From positions 1 through 5,469 of the forward strand of contig CAIXAY010000162.1 of the NCBI GenBank assembly GCA_903917505.1: a DNA stretch of 5,469 bases. The letters run 5' to 3'. This DNA is from an uncultured beta proteobacterium (GTDB taxonomy: Bacteria; Pseudomonadota; Gammaproteobacteria; Burkholderiales; Rhodocyclaceae). The notes below the pieces were generated by a model. It was given only the letters and a program-made list of their open reading frames with translations, was not told where the DNA came from and searched no databases. Positions 1-5,469 of this stretch are shown here, piece after piece (position 1 is the stretch's first letter; every line of letters starts with the position of its first letter). The translations under genes and the position numbers were made by a program.

Positions 1-1
1 C

Positions 2-328
2 CGATCTCAGAACGAAGTCGAGCAGTCGAAGTACTATTTCGAGCACTCCAACGTCGAGATGCTGTTCCGTCATTTCTCCGACCACGAGTCCGAAGCCAAG
101 CGCCTGATGGGGCTTTCCCTCGCGCTGCCGGCTTTCGAGCAGGTCATGAAGTGCTCGCACTGCTTCAACATGCTCGATGCGCACGGCGCCATCTCGGTCA
201 CCGAGCGCGCCGCCTATATCGGCCGCGTGCGCGCCCTGGCGCGCGAAGTGGCCCAGTCCTATTACAACTCGCGCGAAGCGCTGGGATTTCCGATGGGCAA
301 GGCAGCCGCTGCGGGAGAAGCGAAATGA
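2..328 (+). CDS. glyQ: Glycyl-tRNA synthetase alpha subunit, C-terminal part (5' truncated by window edge)
   Basis: The protein is the catalytic alpha subunit of the bacterial alpha2beta2 (class IIc) glycyl-tRNA synthetase, which charges tRNA-Gly in the cytoplasm. Only the last 108 residues are in the window, and the reading frame is open from base 2 with no start. The visible part carries strongly conserved GlyQ stretches: [20 protein letters not shown] near the beginning, [20 protein letters not shown] in the middle and [12 protein letters not shown] near the end. The family's class II catalytic motifs lie upstream, outside the window. After the conserved GFPM the protein ends in a short Ala/Lys-rich tail. 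The stop TGA shares four bases (ATGA, 325-328) with the glyS start, which supports co-translation of the two subunits. The internal ATG at 59 is not the true start, because conserved GlyQ sequence continues upstream of it. Confidence 0.96.
   Translation, partial: RSQNEVEQSKYYFEHSNVEMLFRHFSDHESEAKRLMGLSLALPAFEQVMKCSHCFNMLDAHGAISVTERAAYIGRVRALAREVAQSYYNSREALGFPMGKAAAAGEAK
313..317 (+). promoter_or_regulatory. Shine-Dalgarno of glyS
   Basis: GGGAG lies seven bases before the ATG at 325, inside the last codons of glyQ. It fixes the glyS start at 325 rather than the upstream in-frame ATG at 151, which would add residues unlike GlyS. It is the only clear ribosome-binding site at the glyS, gmhB, plsC and ygjP junctions. 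Confidence 0.7.
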
Positions 329-2400
329 ACGAGACCTTGCTGATCGAGTTGCGCACCGAAGAGTTGCCGCCGAAATCGCTCAAAGCCCTGTCCGAATCGT
401 TCGCCGCTTCAGTTTTCGCCGCGCTCAAGGAACAGGCTTTCACCGCGCCGGACAGCATCTGCACGGCTTACGCGACACCGCGGCGCCTGGCGCTCACGGT
501 GACCGGCATCGCCGCGCAGCAGCGCGACCGCATCATCGAGAAAAAAGGCCCGGCGGTGGCCAGCGGCCTCGATGCCGCCGGCAAGCCGAGCAAGGCGCTC
601 GAAGGCTTCATGCGCTCGGCCGGCGTCGCTTTCGCCGACCTGAAGCGCGAGGCTGACGCCAAGGGCGAATATTTCGTCGCGCGCAGTGAAAAGAAGGGCG
701 AAAGTCTCGATGCGCATCTGGCCGACATCGTCGCGCTGGCGCTCAAGAAGCTGCCGATCCAGAAGCTGATGCGCTGGGGCGATACCGATTACCAGTTCGT
801 CCGCCCGGTGCACGGCCTGATCCTGTTGCACGGCAATCGCGTCATCGCCGGCGAAATGTTCGGCCTCCCAAGCGGCAAACGCACGCTCGGCCACCGCTTT
901 CTCTCGAGCGGCGGAATCGTCGTCGACGCGGCGCAGGATTACGCTGCGAGACTTTTGGCCGGCAAGGTCATCGTCTCGTTCGCCGAACGGCGCGCTTCGA
1001 TTGCCGCGCAGCTCGACGCGCAGGCCGCCAGGCTAGGCGCCCGCCTCAATCCGGCCGAAGGACTCCTCGACGAAGTCACTGCGCTGGTCGAATGGCCGGC
1101 CGTCTATGTCGGCGAATTCGAAGTCGAGTACCTCGAAGTGCCGCAGGAATGCCTGATCCTGACCATGCAGCAGAACCAGAAGTATTTCCCGCTGCTCGAC
1201 GGCGCCGGCAAACTGCTCAACAAGTTCCTGATCGTCTCCAACATGGAAGTCGCCGATCCGCGCCACATCGTCGCCGGCAATGCCCGCGTCGTTCGCCCGC
1301 GCCTCTCGGACGCCCGCTTCTTCTACAACCAGGACCGCAAGCAGACGCTCGCTTCGCGCGTCGAGAAACTGGGGAGCATCGTTTACCACAACAAGCTCGG
1401 CACGCTCCTGCAGCGCTCCGAGCGGCTCGCAGTTCTGGCCCGGAAAATAGCGTTGCGCCTAGGCGCCGACGGCGAACTCGCCGCGCGCGCCGCGCTTCTC
1501 GCCAAGGCCGACCTGTCCACCGACATGGTCGGCGAATTCCCCGAGCTGCAGGGCATCATGGGCCGCTACTACGCGCTGCACGACGGCGAAAACGCGGCCG
1601 TGGCGGACGCCGTGCAGGCCCATTACCAGCCGCGCTTTTCCGGCGAAGCGCTGCCGCAGGGCAGCACCGCCTGCGCCGCCGCGCTCGCCGACAAGCTCGA
1701 CGCCCTCGTCGGTTTCTTCGGCATCGGCCAGGTGCCGACCGGCGACAAGGATCCTTTCGGCCTGCGCCGCGCCGCGCTCGGCGTGCTGCGCATCCTGATG
1801 GAAACGCCCTTGCCGCTCGATCTGCGCGAGTTGCTCAAAGACGCGGGCGCCGGCTTCCCGCCCGGCCTGCTCGCCTTGCCTGAAGGCGTCCCGGTGCAGC
1901 TCGAGGACTTCTTCTTCGAGCGCCTGCGCGGCTTGCTGCGCGAAGCGGGCCATGCCCAGGATGTGATCGAAGCGGTGCTGGCGCAAAGGCCTTCCCGCAT
2001 CGACCTCGTTCCCGCCAAACTCGCCGCCGTGCGCGATTTCCTGCTACTGCCGGAAGCGCTGGCGCTGGCCGCGGCCAACAAGCGCATCGGCAATATCCTC
2101 AAGAAAGCCGAAGGCGCGGTCCCCGCGCCTGCCGCCAGGCTGCTCGTCGAGGACGCCGAGAAGGCGCTTTACGCCCGTGTAGAGGCGCTGGCCCCGGTCG
2201 TCAAGGCGCATGTCGCCCGCCAGGGCTATGCCGACGCGCTTAAAGCACTGGCGTCGGTGCGCGCCGAAGTCGATCAATTTTTTGACAAGGTGATGGTCAA
2301 CGTCGATGATTCAGGTTTACGCGACAATCGTCTTGGCCTGCTCAAGGCGCTGTATGATCAACTCAACGCAGTAGCCGACATTTCGAAACTGGGCGTATGA
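325..2400 (+). CDS. glyS: Glycyl-tRNA synthetase beta subunit
   Basis: This is the beta subunit of tetrameric glycyl-tRNA synthetase. It is needed for tRNA-Gly recognition and works with GlyQ. At 691 residues it matches the usual family length of about 690. The N-terminus, [17 protein letters not shown], has the hallmark TEELPPK. Conserved blocks follow: [10 protein letters not shown] and NKFLIVSNM, then [16 protein letters not shown]. Around residues 399-410 comes [12 protein letters not shown], then [12 protein letters not shown], and from about 473 [14 protein letters not shown]. The C-terminal DALR-type anticodon-binding region includes [10 protein letters not shown] (about 585-594) and [11 protein letters not shown] (from about 652). 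The start at 325 is chosen for the Shine-Dalgarno, the ATGA overlap with glyQ and alignment to GlyS N-termini; an upstream ATG at 151 in the same frame runs through glyQ and is rejected. No frameshift or internal stop is seen. The stop overlaps the gmhB start by four bases. Confidence 0.98.
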   Translation: MNETLLIELRTEELPPKSLKALSESFAASVFAALKEQAFTAPDSICTAYATPRRLALTVTGIAAQQRDRIIEKKGPAVASGLDAAGKPSKALEGFMRSAGVAFADLKREADAKGEYFVARSEKKGESLDAHLADIVALALKKLPIQKLMRWGDTDYQFVRPVHGLILLHGNRVIAGEMFGLPSGKRTLGHRFLSSGGIVVDAAQDYAARLLAGKVIVSFAERRASIAAQLDAQAARLGARLNPAEGLLDEVTALVEWPAVYVGEFEVEYLEVPQECLILTMQQNQKYFPLLDGAGKLLNKFLIVSNMEVADPRHIVAGNARVVRPRLSDARFFYNQDRKQTLASRVEKLGSIVYHNKLGTLLQRSERLAVLARKIALRLGADGELAARAALLAKADLSTDMVGEFPELQGIMGRYYALHDGENAAVADAVQAHYQPRFSGEALPQGSTACAAALADKLDALVGFFGIGQVPTGDKDPFGLRRAALGVLRILMETPLPLDLRELLKDAGAGFPPGLLALPEGVPVQLEDFFFERLRGLLREAGHAQDVIEAVLAQRPSRIDLVPAKLAAVRDFLLLPEALALAAANKRIGNILKKAEGAVPAPAARLLVEDAEKALYARVEALAPVVKAHVARQGYADALKALASVRAEVDQFFDKVMVNVDDSGLRDNRLGLLKALYDQLNAVADISKLGV

Positions 2401-2933
2401 AACTCGTTATCCTCGATCGCGACGGCGTCATCAACTACGATTCCGAGCATTTCGTCAAATCGCCGGCCGAGTGGAAAGCCATGCCGGGCAGCCTCGAGGC
2501 CATCGCCAAGCTGAACCAGGCCGGCTATCACGTGGTCGTCGCCACCAACCAGTCGGGCATCGGCCGCGGCCTCTTTGACATGGACACGCTCAACGCCATG
2601 CACAGCAAGATGCACCGCGCCGTGCAGGCGGTCGGCGGGCGCATCGACGCGGTGTTCTACTGCCCGCACTCGGCCGACACCAACTGCAATTGCCGTAAAC
2701 CGAGGCCCGGCATGTTCGAGCGCATCAGTTCCTGCTACAACATCAGCTTGAGCGGCGTCTTCGCCGTCGGCGATTCGCAGCGCGACCTGGAGGCCGCCGC
2801 CGCGGCGGGCGCGCAGCCCGTGCTGGTCCTGACCGGCAAGGGCGAGGCGACGCGCGCCGAGAACGACATCCCCGAAGGCACGCTGGTCTTCGCCGATCTC
2901 ACCGCGGTCGCCGAGCACCTGCTGCGTTCATGA
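2397..2933 (+). CDS. gmhB: D-glycero-beta-D-manno-heptose-1,7-bisphosphate 7-phosphatase
   Basis: This cytoplasmic HAD-superfamily phosphatase removes the 7-phosphate of heptose 1,7-bisphosphate in the ADP-heptose pathway that feeds LPS inner-core synthesis. HAD motif I is LDRDGVIN with nucleophile D7 and acid/base D9. Motif II is [10 protein letters not shown] with T50. Motif III includes the lysine of CRKPRPG (K101), and motif IV is GDSQRD with D126 and D130. The GmhB-type zinc site is present as C89-P-H91 and C97-N-C99. The protein has 178 residues, a little shorter than the E. coli enzyme (about 191), mostly because the loop between the zinc ligands H91 and C97 is short. The start overlaps the glyS stop as ATGA, with no convincing Shine-Dalgarno, so it is probably coupled to glyS. 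The zinc CPH/CxC site argues against a histidinol-phosphatase (HisB N-domain) only weakly, because HisB shares it; the context and the lack of a HisB dehydratase domain favour GmhB. Confidence 0.93.
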   Translation: MKLVILDRDGVINYDSEHFVKSPAEWKAMPGSLEAIAKLNQAGYHVVVATNQSGIGRGLFDMDTLNAMHSKMHRAVQAVGGRIDAVFYCPHSADTNCNCRKPRPGMFERISSCYNISLSGVFAVGDSQRDLEAAAAAGAQPVLVLTGKGEATRAENDIPEGTLVFADLTAVAEHLLRS

Positions 2934-3664
2934 CCGCACTGCTCCGCTCGCTGCTCTTCGCCCCGCTCTCCATCCTGATCACGGCACCCGCCGCCCTCCT
3001 CGTCTGCATCGCTTACCCGATGCGCCTGCGCTTTGCGATCATCGCCGTCTGGCACCACCTGTTCATGGCGCTGTGCGGCACGGTGCTCGGCCTGCACTAC
3101 CGGGTCGTCGGCCGCGAGAACATCCCGGCCAGGCCGTCGGTGATCCTCTCCAAGCACCAGTCGGCCTGGGAGACGGTGGCGCTGCAGGCGATCTTTCCGC
3201 CGCTCGTCTTCGTGCTCAAGAAATCCCTGATGATGATTCCCTTCCTCGGCTGGGCCTTCATCGCCGTCAGGATGATCTCGATCGACCGGCAAGCCGGCAA
3301 GGACGCGCTGCGCCAGGTCATCGACCAGGGCCGCGAGCGGCTCGGCGCCGGCTACTGGGTGGTGATCTTTCCCGAAGGCACGCGCATCGCGCCCGGACAA
3401 AGCCGCCGCTTCAAGGCCGGCGGCGCGCACTTGGCGGTCAATGCCGGCGTGCTTGCCGTGCCGGTGGCGCACAATGCCGGCGAGTTCTGGGCCCGGAATG
3501 CCTTCGTCAAGAAGCCGGGGCTGATCACGGTCAGCATCGGCCCGCCGATCGACCCGGCGGGGAAAAGCGCCGACGAAGTCACGACGCTCGCCGAGCAATG
3601 GATAGAAGCCGAGATGCGCCGCATTTCGCCGCACTGTTACACCGACCATGCCGTGGCAAGCTGA
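2930..3664 (+). CDS. plsC: 1-acyl-sn-glycerol-3-phosphate acyltransferase (PlsC-like)
   Basis: This is a membrane-associated lysophospholipid acyltransferase, 244 residues long. It probably acylates lysophosphatidic acid at sn-2 to give phosphatidic acid. Residues 1-30 are hydrophobic (LLFAPLSILITAPAALLVCI), and a second hydrophobic stretch lies at about 35-55, consistent with membrane anchoring. Acyltransferase block I is KHQSAWET, with catalytic H76 and Glu at position 81 where the classic motif has Asp (HX4E, not HX4D). Block II is around FIAVRMISIDR (110-120), block III is FPEGTR (147-152) and block IV is VPVAHN (177-182). The start overlaps the gmhB stop as ATGA without a Shine-Dalgarno, so translation is probably coupled. 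The 3' end overlaps the next gene by 17 bases. The family call is firm; the exact substrate is inferred, and another lysophospholipid is possible. Confidence 0.9.
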   Translation: MTALLRSLLFAPLSILITAPAALLVCIAYPMRLRFAIIAVWHHLFMALCGTVLGLHYRVVGRENIPARPSVILSKHQSAWETVALQAIFPPLVFVLKKSLMMIPFLGWAFIAVRMISIDRQAGKDALRQVIDQGRERLGAGYWVVIFPEGTRIAPGQSRRFKAGGAHLAVNAGVLAVPVAHNAGEFWARNAFVKKPGLITVSIGPPIDPAGKSADEVTTLAEQWIEAEMRRISPHCYTDHAVAS

Positions 3665-4418
3665 ACTGCCGCTCGGCGACGAGAAGCCGCTCGCCGCCGA
3701 TGAGACGCCGCGCAGCATCGCCCTCGGCGACCGCATCGTCCCCTACGTCTTGCGCCGCGCCCGGCGCCGCACCATCGCCCTTTCGATAGATCAGCGCGGC
3801 CTGCGCGTCGGCGCGCCGCGCCGCGCGTCGCTGGCCGAAGTCGAGGCGCTGATCCTGAAGCACAGCGACTGGGTAGCAAAAAAGCTCGACGAATGGCGCA
3901 GCCGGCGCCGGCCGGAAGCGCTGAAGATCGCCGACGGCATGCAGGTGCCGCTACTCGGCGCGCAGCTCATTGTCCGCCTCGCGCTCGGAAGCAACCGCGT
4001 GCTGTGGAACGAGCAAGGCGGCCCGGACGCGTTGCCGGTACTGACCCTGCTGCTGCGCGCGCCGGCCGACGCTCGGCGCGTGCTCGAAAAAGCCCTGCGC
4101 GAAAAAGCGCGCGCCCTGTTCGCCGAACGCCTCGCGCATTACGCGCAGCAACTCGGCGTCGCGGTGCCCGCGCTGACGCTCTCCGCCGCGCGCATGCGCT
4201 GGGGCAGTTGCAGTTCGCGTACCGGAATTCGCCTCAACTGGCGGCTGATTCATTTTCCGCTGCGCATCATCGACTACGTCGTCGCGCACGAACTCGCCCA
4301 CCTGCGCCAGATGAACCACAGCAAGCGTTTCTGGGCCGTCGTCGAAGGGCTTTGTCCCGACTACAAGGCGGCGCGCGACACGCTCAAGGAGCTTGCCGCG
4401 CACTGCCCGCAGTGGTGA
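3648..4418 (+). CDS. YgjP-like zinc metallopeptidase (M48-related, SprT-like)
   Basis: This 256-residue protein belongs to the YgjP-like (DUF45) metallopeptidase family. The zinc site is HELAH (H214, E215, H218), followed by NHSKRFW, whose H224 is the likely third ligand. Upstream is the family's conserved RMRWGSCSSRTG with LNWRLIHFP. No signal peptide or membrane segment is visible, so it is probably cytoplasmic. The N-terminal half (about 25-135), including RRARRRTIALSID and a WVAKKLDEWR helix, is the usual poorly characterised YgjP front domain. Its substrate is unknown, and peptidase activity is inferred from the motif only. It begins 17 bases inside plsC with no evident Shine-Dalgarno; the next in-frame Met is residue 99, which would remove conserved sequence, so the start at 3648 is preferred. 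It ends the rightward operon, seven bases from the stop of the convergent DsrE-family gene. Confidence 0.9.
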   Translation: MPWQAELPLGDEKPLAADETPRSIALGDRIVPYVLRRARRRTIALSIDQRGLRVGAPRRASLAEVEALILKHSDWVAKKLDEWRSRRRPEALKIADGMQVPLLGAQLIVRLALGSNRVLWNEQGGPDALPVLTLLLRAPADARRVLEKALREKARALFAERLAHYAQQLGVAVPALTLSAARMRWGSCSSRTGIRLNWRLIHFPLRIIDYVVAHELAHLRQMNHSKRFWAVVEGLCPDYKAARDTLKELAAHCPQW

Positions 4419-4425
4419 GCCGGGT

Positions 4426-4788
4426 TCAGAAGACGAGCGTGCGCCACTCGGCGTCGAGCGTTCTACCGACGAAGGCCGTCGCGCCGGCGTCGCCGTGCTC
4501 GATCTCGATGACGATTCCCGGCGGGAATTGCGCGCGCGCCATCGAACAGGCGTAGAAACGCACGCCCAGCGCTGCGGCTTCCTGCATGAAGGCCTGGAGC
4601 GACTTGCCGCCGCTCGTCAGCGCCTGTTCGGCAACGCCTTGCTCGAGCAGCCTGACCGACTTTCCGGCAAAATGGATTTCCACCTCGGCATCGAGCGCCG
4701 CCGCGGCCATCGCGTAGACGAAAGGTGCTGCACAAAGGTCGGGCTGTTCGGCGTTGGCCGCCCACAGCAGGATGGCCAGACGGTTCAT
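4426..4788 (-). CDS. DsrE-family small sulfur-carrier-like protein
   Basis: This small protein (120 residues from the preferred start) has a DsrE/F-like fold signature. A first beta strand, NRLAILLWAA, is followed by helices (FVYAMAAAALDA), a second strand (EVEIHF) with AGKSVRLL, and then LGVRFYACSMA. C81 in FYAC sits where many DsrE-like proteins hold their persulfide-carrying cysteine; C19 is a second cysteine. DsrE proteins commonly move sulfane sulfur between partners in the cytoplasm, but the role here is inferred. I chose ATG 4788 because it forms an ATGA overlap with the stop of the upstream gcvH-like gene and starts directly before the first strand. An ATG at 4797 would add three residues (MRT) and overlap that gene by 13 bases. 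No Shine-Dalgarno is clear, so coupling is likely. The gene is convergent with the metallopeptidase gene. Confidence 0.82.
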   Translation of the reverse strand: MNRLAILLWAANAEQPDLCAAPFVYAMAAAALDAEVEIHFAGKSVRLLEQGVAEQALTSGGKSLQAFMQEAAALGVRFYACSMARAQFPPGIVIEIEHGDAGATAFVGRTLDAEWRTLVF

Positions 4789-5228
4789 GGTTCGCATTGT
4801 TCGATCACCGCTTCCGGTTCGATCGCCCTGATGTGGGCGATATAGGCCGCGGCATCGACCAGTGCGCCGCTTTCCTGCGGCCAGGCCAGCGCCCGGCAGC
4901 GGACCATCCAGCCGGCTTGGTACGGATCGTCATTGATGATGCGCGGGTGTTCTTCGGCGGCTTCGTTGATCGCCAGCAATTCGACCGAGAGCGGCGAATG
5001 CACCGCCAGCACGGTCTTCGAACTTTCGACGGTACCGAGTCCCCGACCGGAGGACACCATGGCACCGCGCGGCTTGGCGGTGAAAGCGATCAGTTCGCCG
5101 GCGAGGAACAGCCCGAAACTGGTAGCGCCGATCAGCACCTCATCCCCGGCGCGCCGCACCCACATATCGCTGCGCGCATCGTAAAGGCGGTCGGCAGGGA
5201 TGCTGCCGCGAAACGGCGTATAAGCCAT
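4785..5228 (-). CDS. GcvH-like lipoyl-carrier protein (glycine cleavage H / LbpA-like)
   Basis: This 147-residue protein has the H-protein (lipoyl domain) pattern: DMWVRRAGDEVLIGAT (21-36), FLAGELIAF (41-49), and GTVESSKTVLAVHSPLS (65-81) with K71 as the predicted lipoylated lysine. NEAAEEHPRIINDDPYQAGW (88-107) follows. It differs from canonical GcvH in TVLAVHSPLS, where the usual form is close to AASDIYAPLSG, in lacking the glycine after PLS, and in a longer C-terminal tail with helix-like LVDAAAYIAHI. In the glycine cleavage system the H-protein shuttles the aminomethyl group between P, T and L proteins. No gcvT or gcvP is visible here, and the next gene is DsrE-like, so a role in sulfur metabolism, as for the lipoate-binding proteins (LbpA) of sHdr systems, is a real alternative. 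The start at 5228 is the only ATG giving a full domain; no good Shine-Dalgarno precedes it. Confidence 0.85.
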   Translation of the reverse strand: MAYTPFRGSIPADRLYDARSDMWVRRAGDEVLIGATSFGLFLAGELIAFTAKPRGAMVSSGRGLGTVESSKTVLAVHSPLSVELLAINEAAEEHPRIINDDPYQAGWMVRCRALAWPQESGALVDAAAYIAHIRAIEPEAVIEQCEP

Positions 5229-5415
5229 CAGGGCAAATCGGGCGAAAGCGGACGCCTGACTGTTGCCGCGAAGGCTTGCGGTTCGAGGGCATGAAAGCTG
5301 TTACCCATGCCCCGAGAAACAGTGCTTGCCCGCCGACCGCCCGAAGAAATGTCTGTGCTATTGCTCACGAGAAAGGTCTATCACTCTTCTTCGCAAATAA
5401 TGCCAAAAGCACGGC
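5229..5415 (-). promoter_or_regulatory. Leader and probable promoter region of the gcvH-like/dsrE-like unit
   Basis: This non-coding stretch lies between the leftward terminator and the gcvH-like start, so a promoter for the leftward pair should be here. On the minus strand TTGGCA (5406-5401) resembles a -35 box. Eighteen bases on, GATAGA (5382-5377) is only a weak -10, so the promoter assignment is tentative. The part right of about 5330 is clearly more AT-rich than the genes. The region also holds the inverted repeat at 5283-5315 and a smaller stem CCGC/GCGG at 5266-5281. No riboswitch that I recognise and no convincing coding ORF is seen. Confidence 0.3.
5283..5315. repeat. Imperfect inverted repeat (hairpin) in the gcvH-like leader
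   Basis: TCG-A-GGGCAT (5283-5292) pairs with ATGCCCCGA (5307-5315): nine base pairs with one bulged A at 5286 and a 14-base loop. No T-tract follows on either strand, so it is not a classic terminator. It sits about 55-87 bases upstream of the gcvH-like start and could be an operator or a leader RNA stem; its function is unknown. Confidence 0.45.
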
Positions 5416-5448
5416 AAGAAAAAACCGGCCACTTCAGCTGGCCAGGTT
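5416..5448 (-). terminator. Rho-independent terminator of a leftward gene beyond the right edge
   Basis: Read on the minus strand, AACC-T-GGCCA-type pairing gives a nine-pair stem (5439-5448 with 5423-5431, one bulge at 5444) and a seven-base loop. It runs straight into TTTTTTCTT (5424-5416). This is a typical intrinsic terminator. It points leftward, so it ends transcription entering from beyond 5469. A minus-strand TGA at 5450-5448, preceded by codons for GAVAAQ, sits right at the stem base and could be the end of that gene, but only 22 bases are in view, so no product can be named. Confidence 0.75.
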
Positions 5449-5469
5449 CATTGCGCAGCAACGGCGCCC

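Noticed and set aside
151..324. N-terminal extension of GlyS from the in-frame ATG at 151
   Set aside because: It would overlap conserved glyQ sequence, adds Arg-rich residues absent from GlyS proteins and ignores the Shine-Dalgarno before 325.
409..2300. Several long open frames antisense to, or in other frames within, glyS (for example minus-strand 409-894 and 1459-1986, plus-strand 1092-1883)
   Set aside because: They are composition shadows of a GC-rich gene: Arg/Ala-rich, no recognisable domain, and wholly inside a well-conserved reading frame.
2735..3736. Minus-strand open frame of 333 codons across gmhB and plsC
   Set aside because: It covers two clearly conserved plus-strand genes and encodes a low-complexity Arg/Gly/Asp-rich sequence with no family resemblance.
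4401..4414. CACTG/CAGTG hairpin as terminator of the rightward operon
   Set aside because: The stem is only five pairs, lies inside the last codons of the metallopeptidase gene and lacks a T-tract on either strand.
5204..5272. Repeated nonamer TGCCGCGAA at 5204-5212 and 5264-5272
   Set aside because: One copy is inside the coding sequence and the word is ordinary for this base composition; chance is the simplest explanation.
4725..5294. Plus-strand open frame of 189 codons opposite the gcvH-like gene
   Set aside because: The minus strand encodes a clear H-protein with all key residues; the plus-strand translation resembles no family I know.
5391..5405. Possible sigma-54 promoter on the minus strand (TGGCA followed by TTGC)
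   Set aside because: Only eight bases separate the GG and GC elements, where sigma-54 promoters need ten.

Overview
The window looks like chromosomal DNA of a GC-rich betaproteobacterium. Rhodocyclales or a related order is my best guess, made from protein resemblance and gene order and not proven. Nearly all of it is coding, and nothing in it looks mobile: I see no transposase, integrase, tRNA, rRNA or CRISPR repeat.

Positions 2-4418 hold a tightly packed rightward operon: the 3' end of glyQ, complete glyS, gmhB, a plsC-type acyltransferase and a YgjP-like zinc metallopeptidase. The first three junctions are 4-base ATGA stop/start overlaps and the fourth is a 17-base overlap. Only glyS has an obvious Shine-Dalgarno, so translational coupling is likely. 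GlyQ and GlyS form the alpha2beta2 glycyl-tRNA synthetase. GmhB dephosphorylates heptose bisphosphate for LPS inner-core heptose. The acyltransferase probably makes phosphatidic acid for phospholipid. As I recall, this mix of translation and envelope genes is a common betaproteobacterial arrangement, so this part is ordinary housekeeping.

Positions 4426-5228 hold a leftward two-gene unit, convergent with the operon and only 7 bases from it. It encodes a GcvH-like lipoyl-carrier protein that keeps the lipoylation lysine, followed by a small DsrE-family protein that keeps a candidate sulfur-carrying cysteine, again joined by an ATGA overlap. No gcvT or gcvP is visible. The pairing recalls the lipoate-binding proteins and DsrE-type sulfur carriers of sHdr-type sulfur oxidation. 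This is the part most worth following up.

Positions 5229-5469 are mostly non-coding and more AT-rich toward the right. They hold an imperfect inverted repeat in the leader of the gcvH-like gene and a good leftward Rho-independent terminator at 5416-5448. The terminator implies that another leftward gene ends at or just beyond the right edge.
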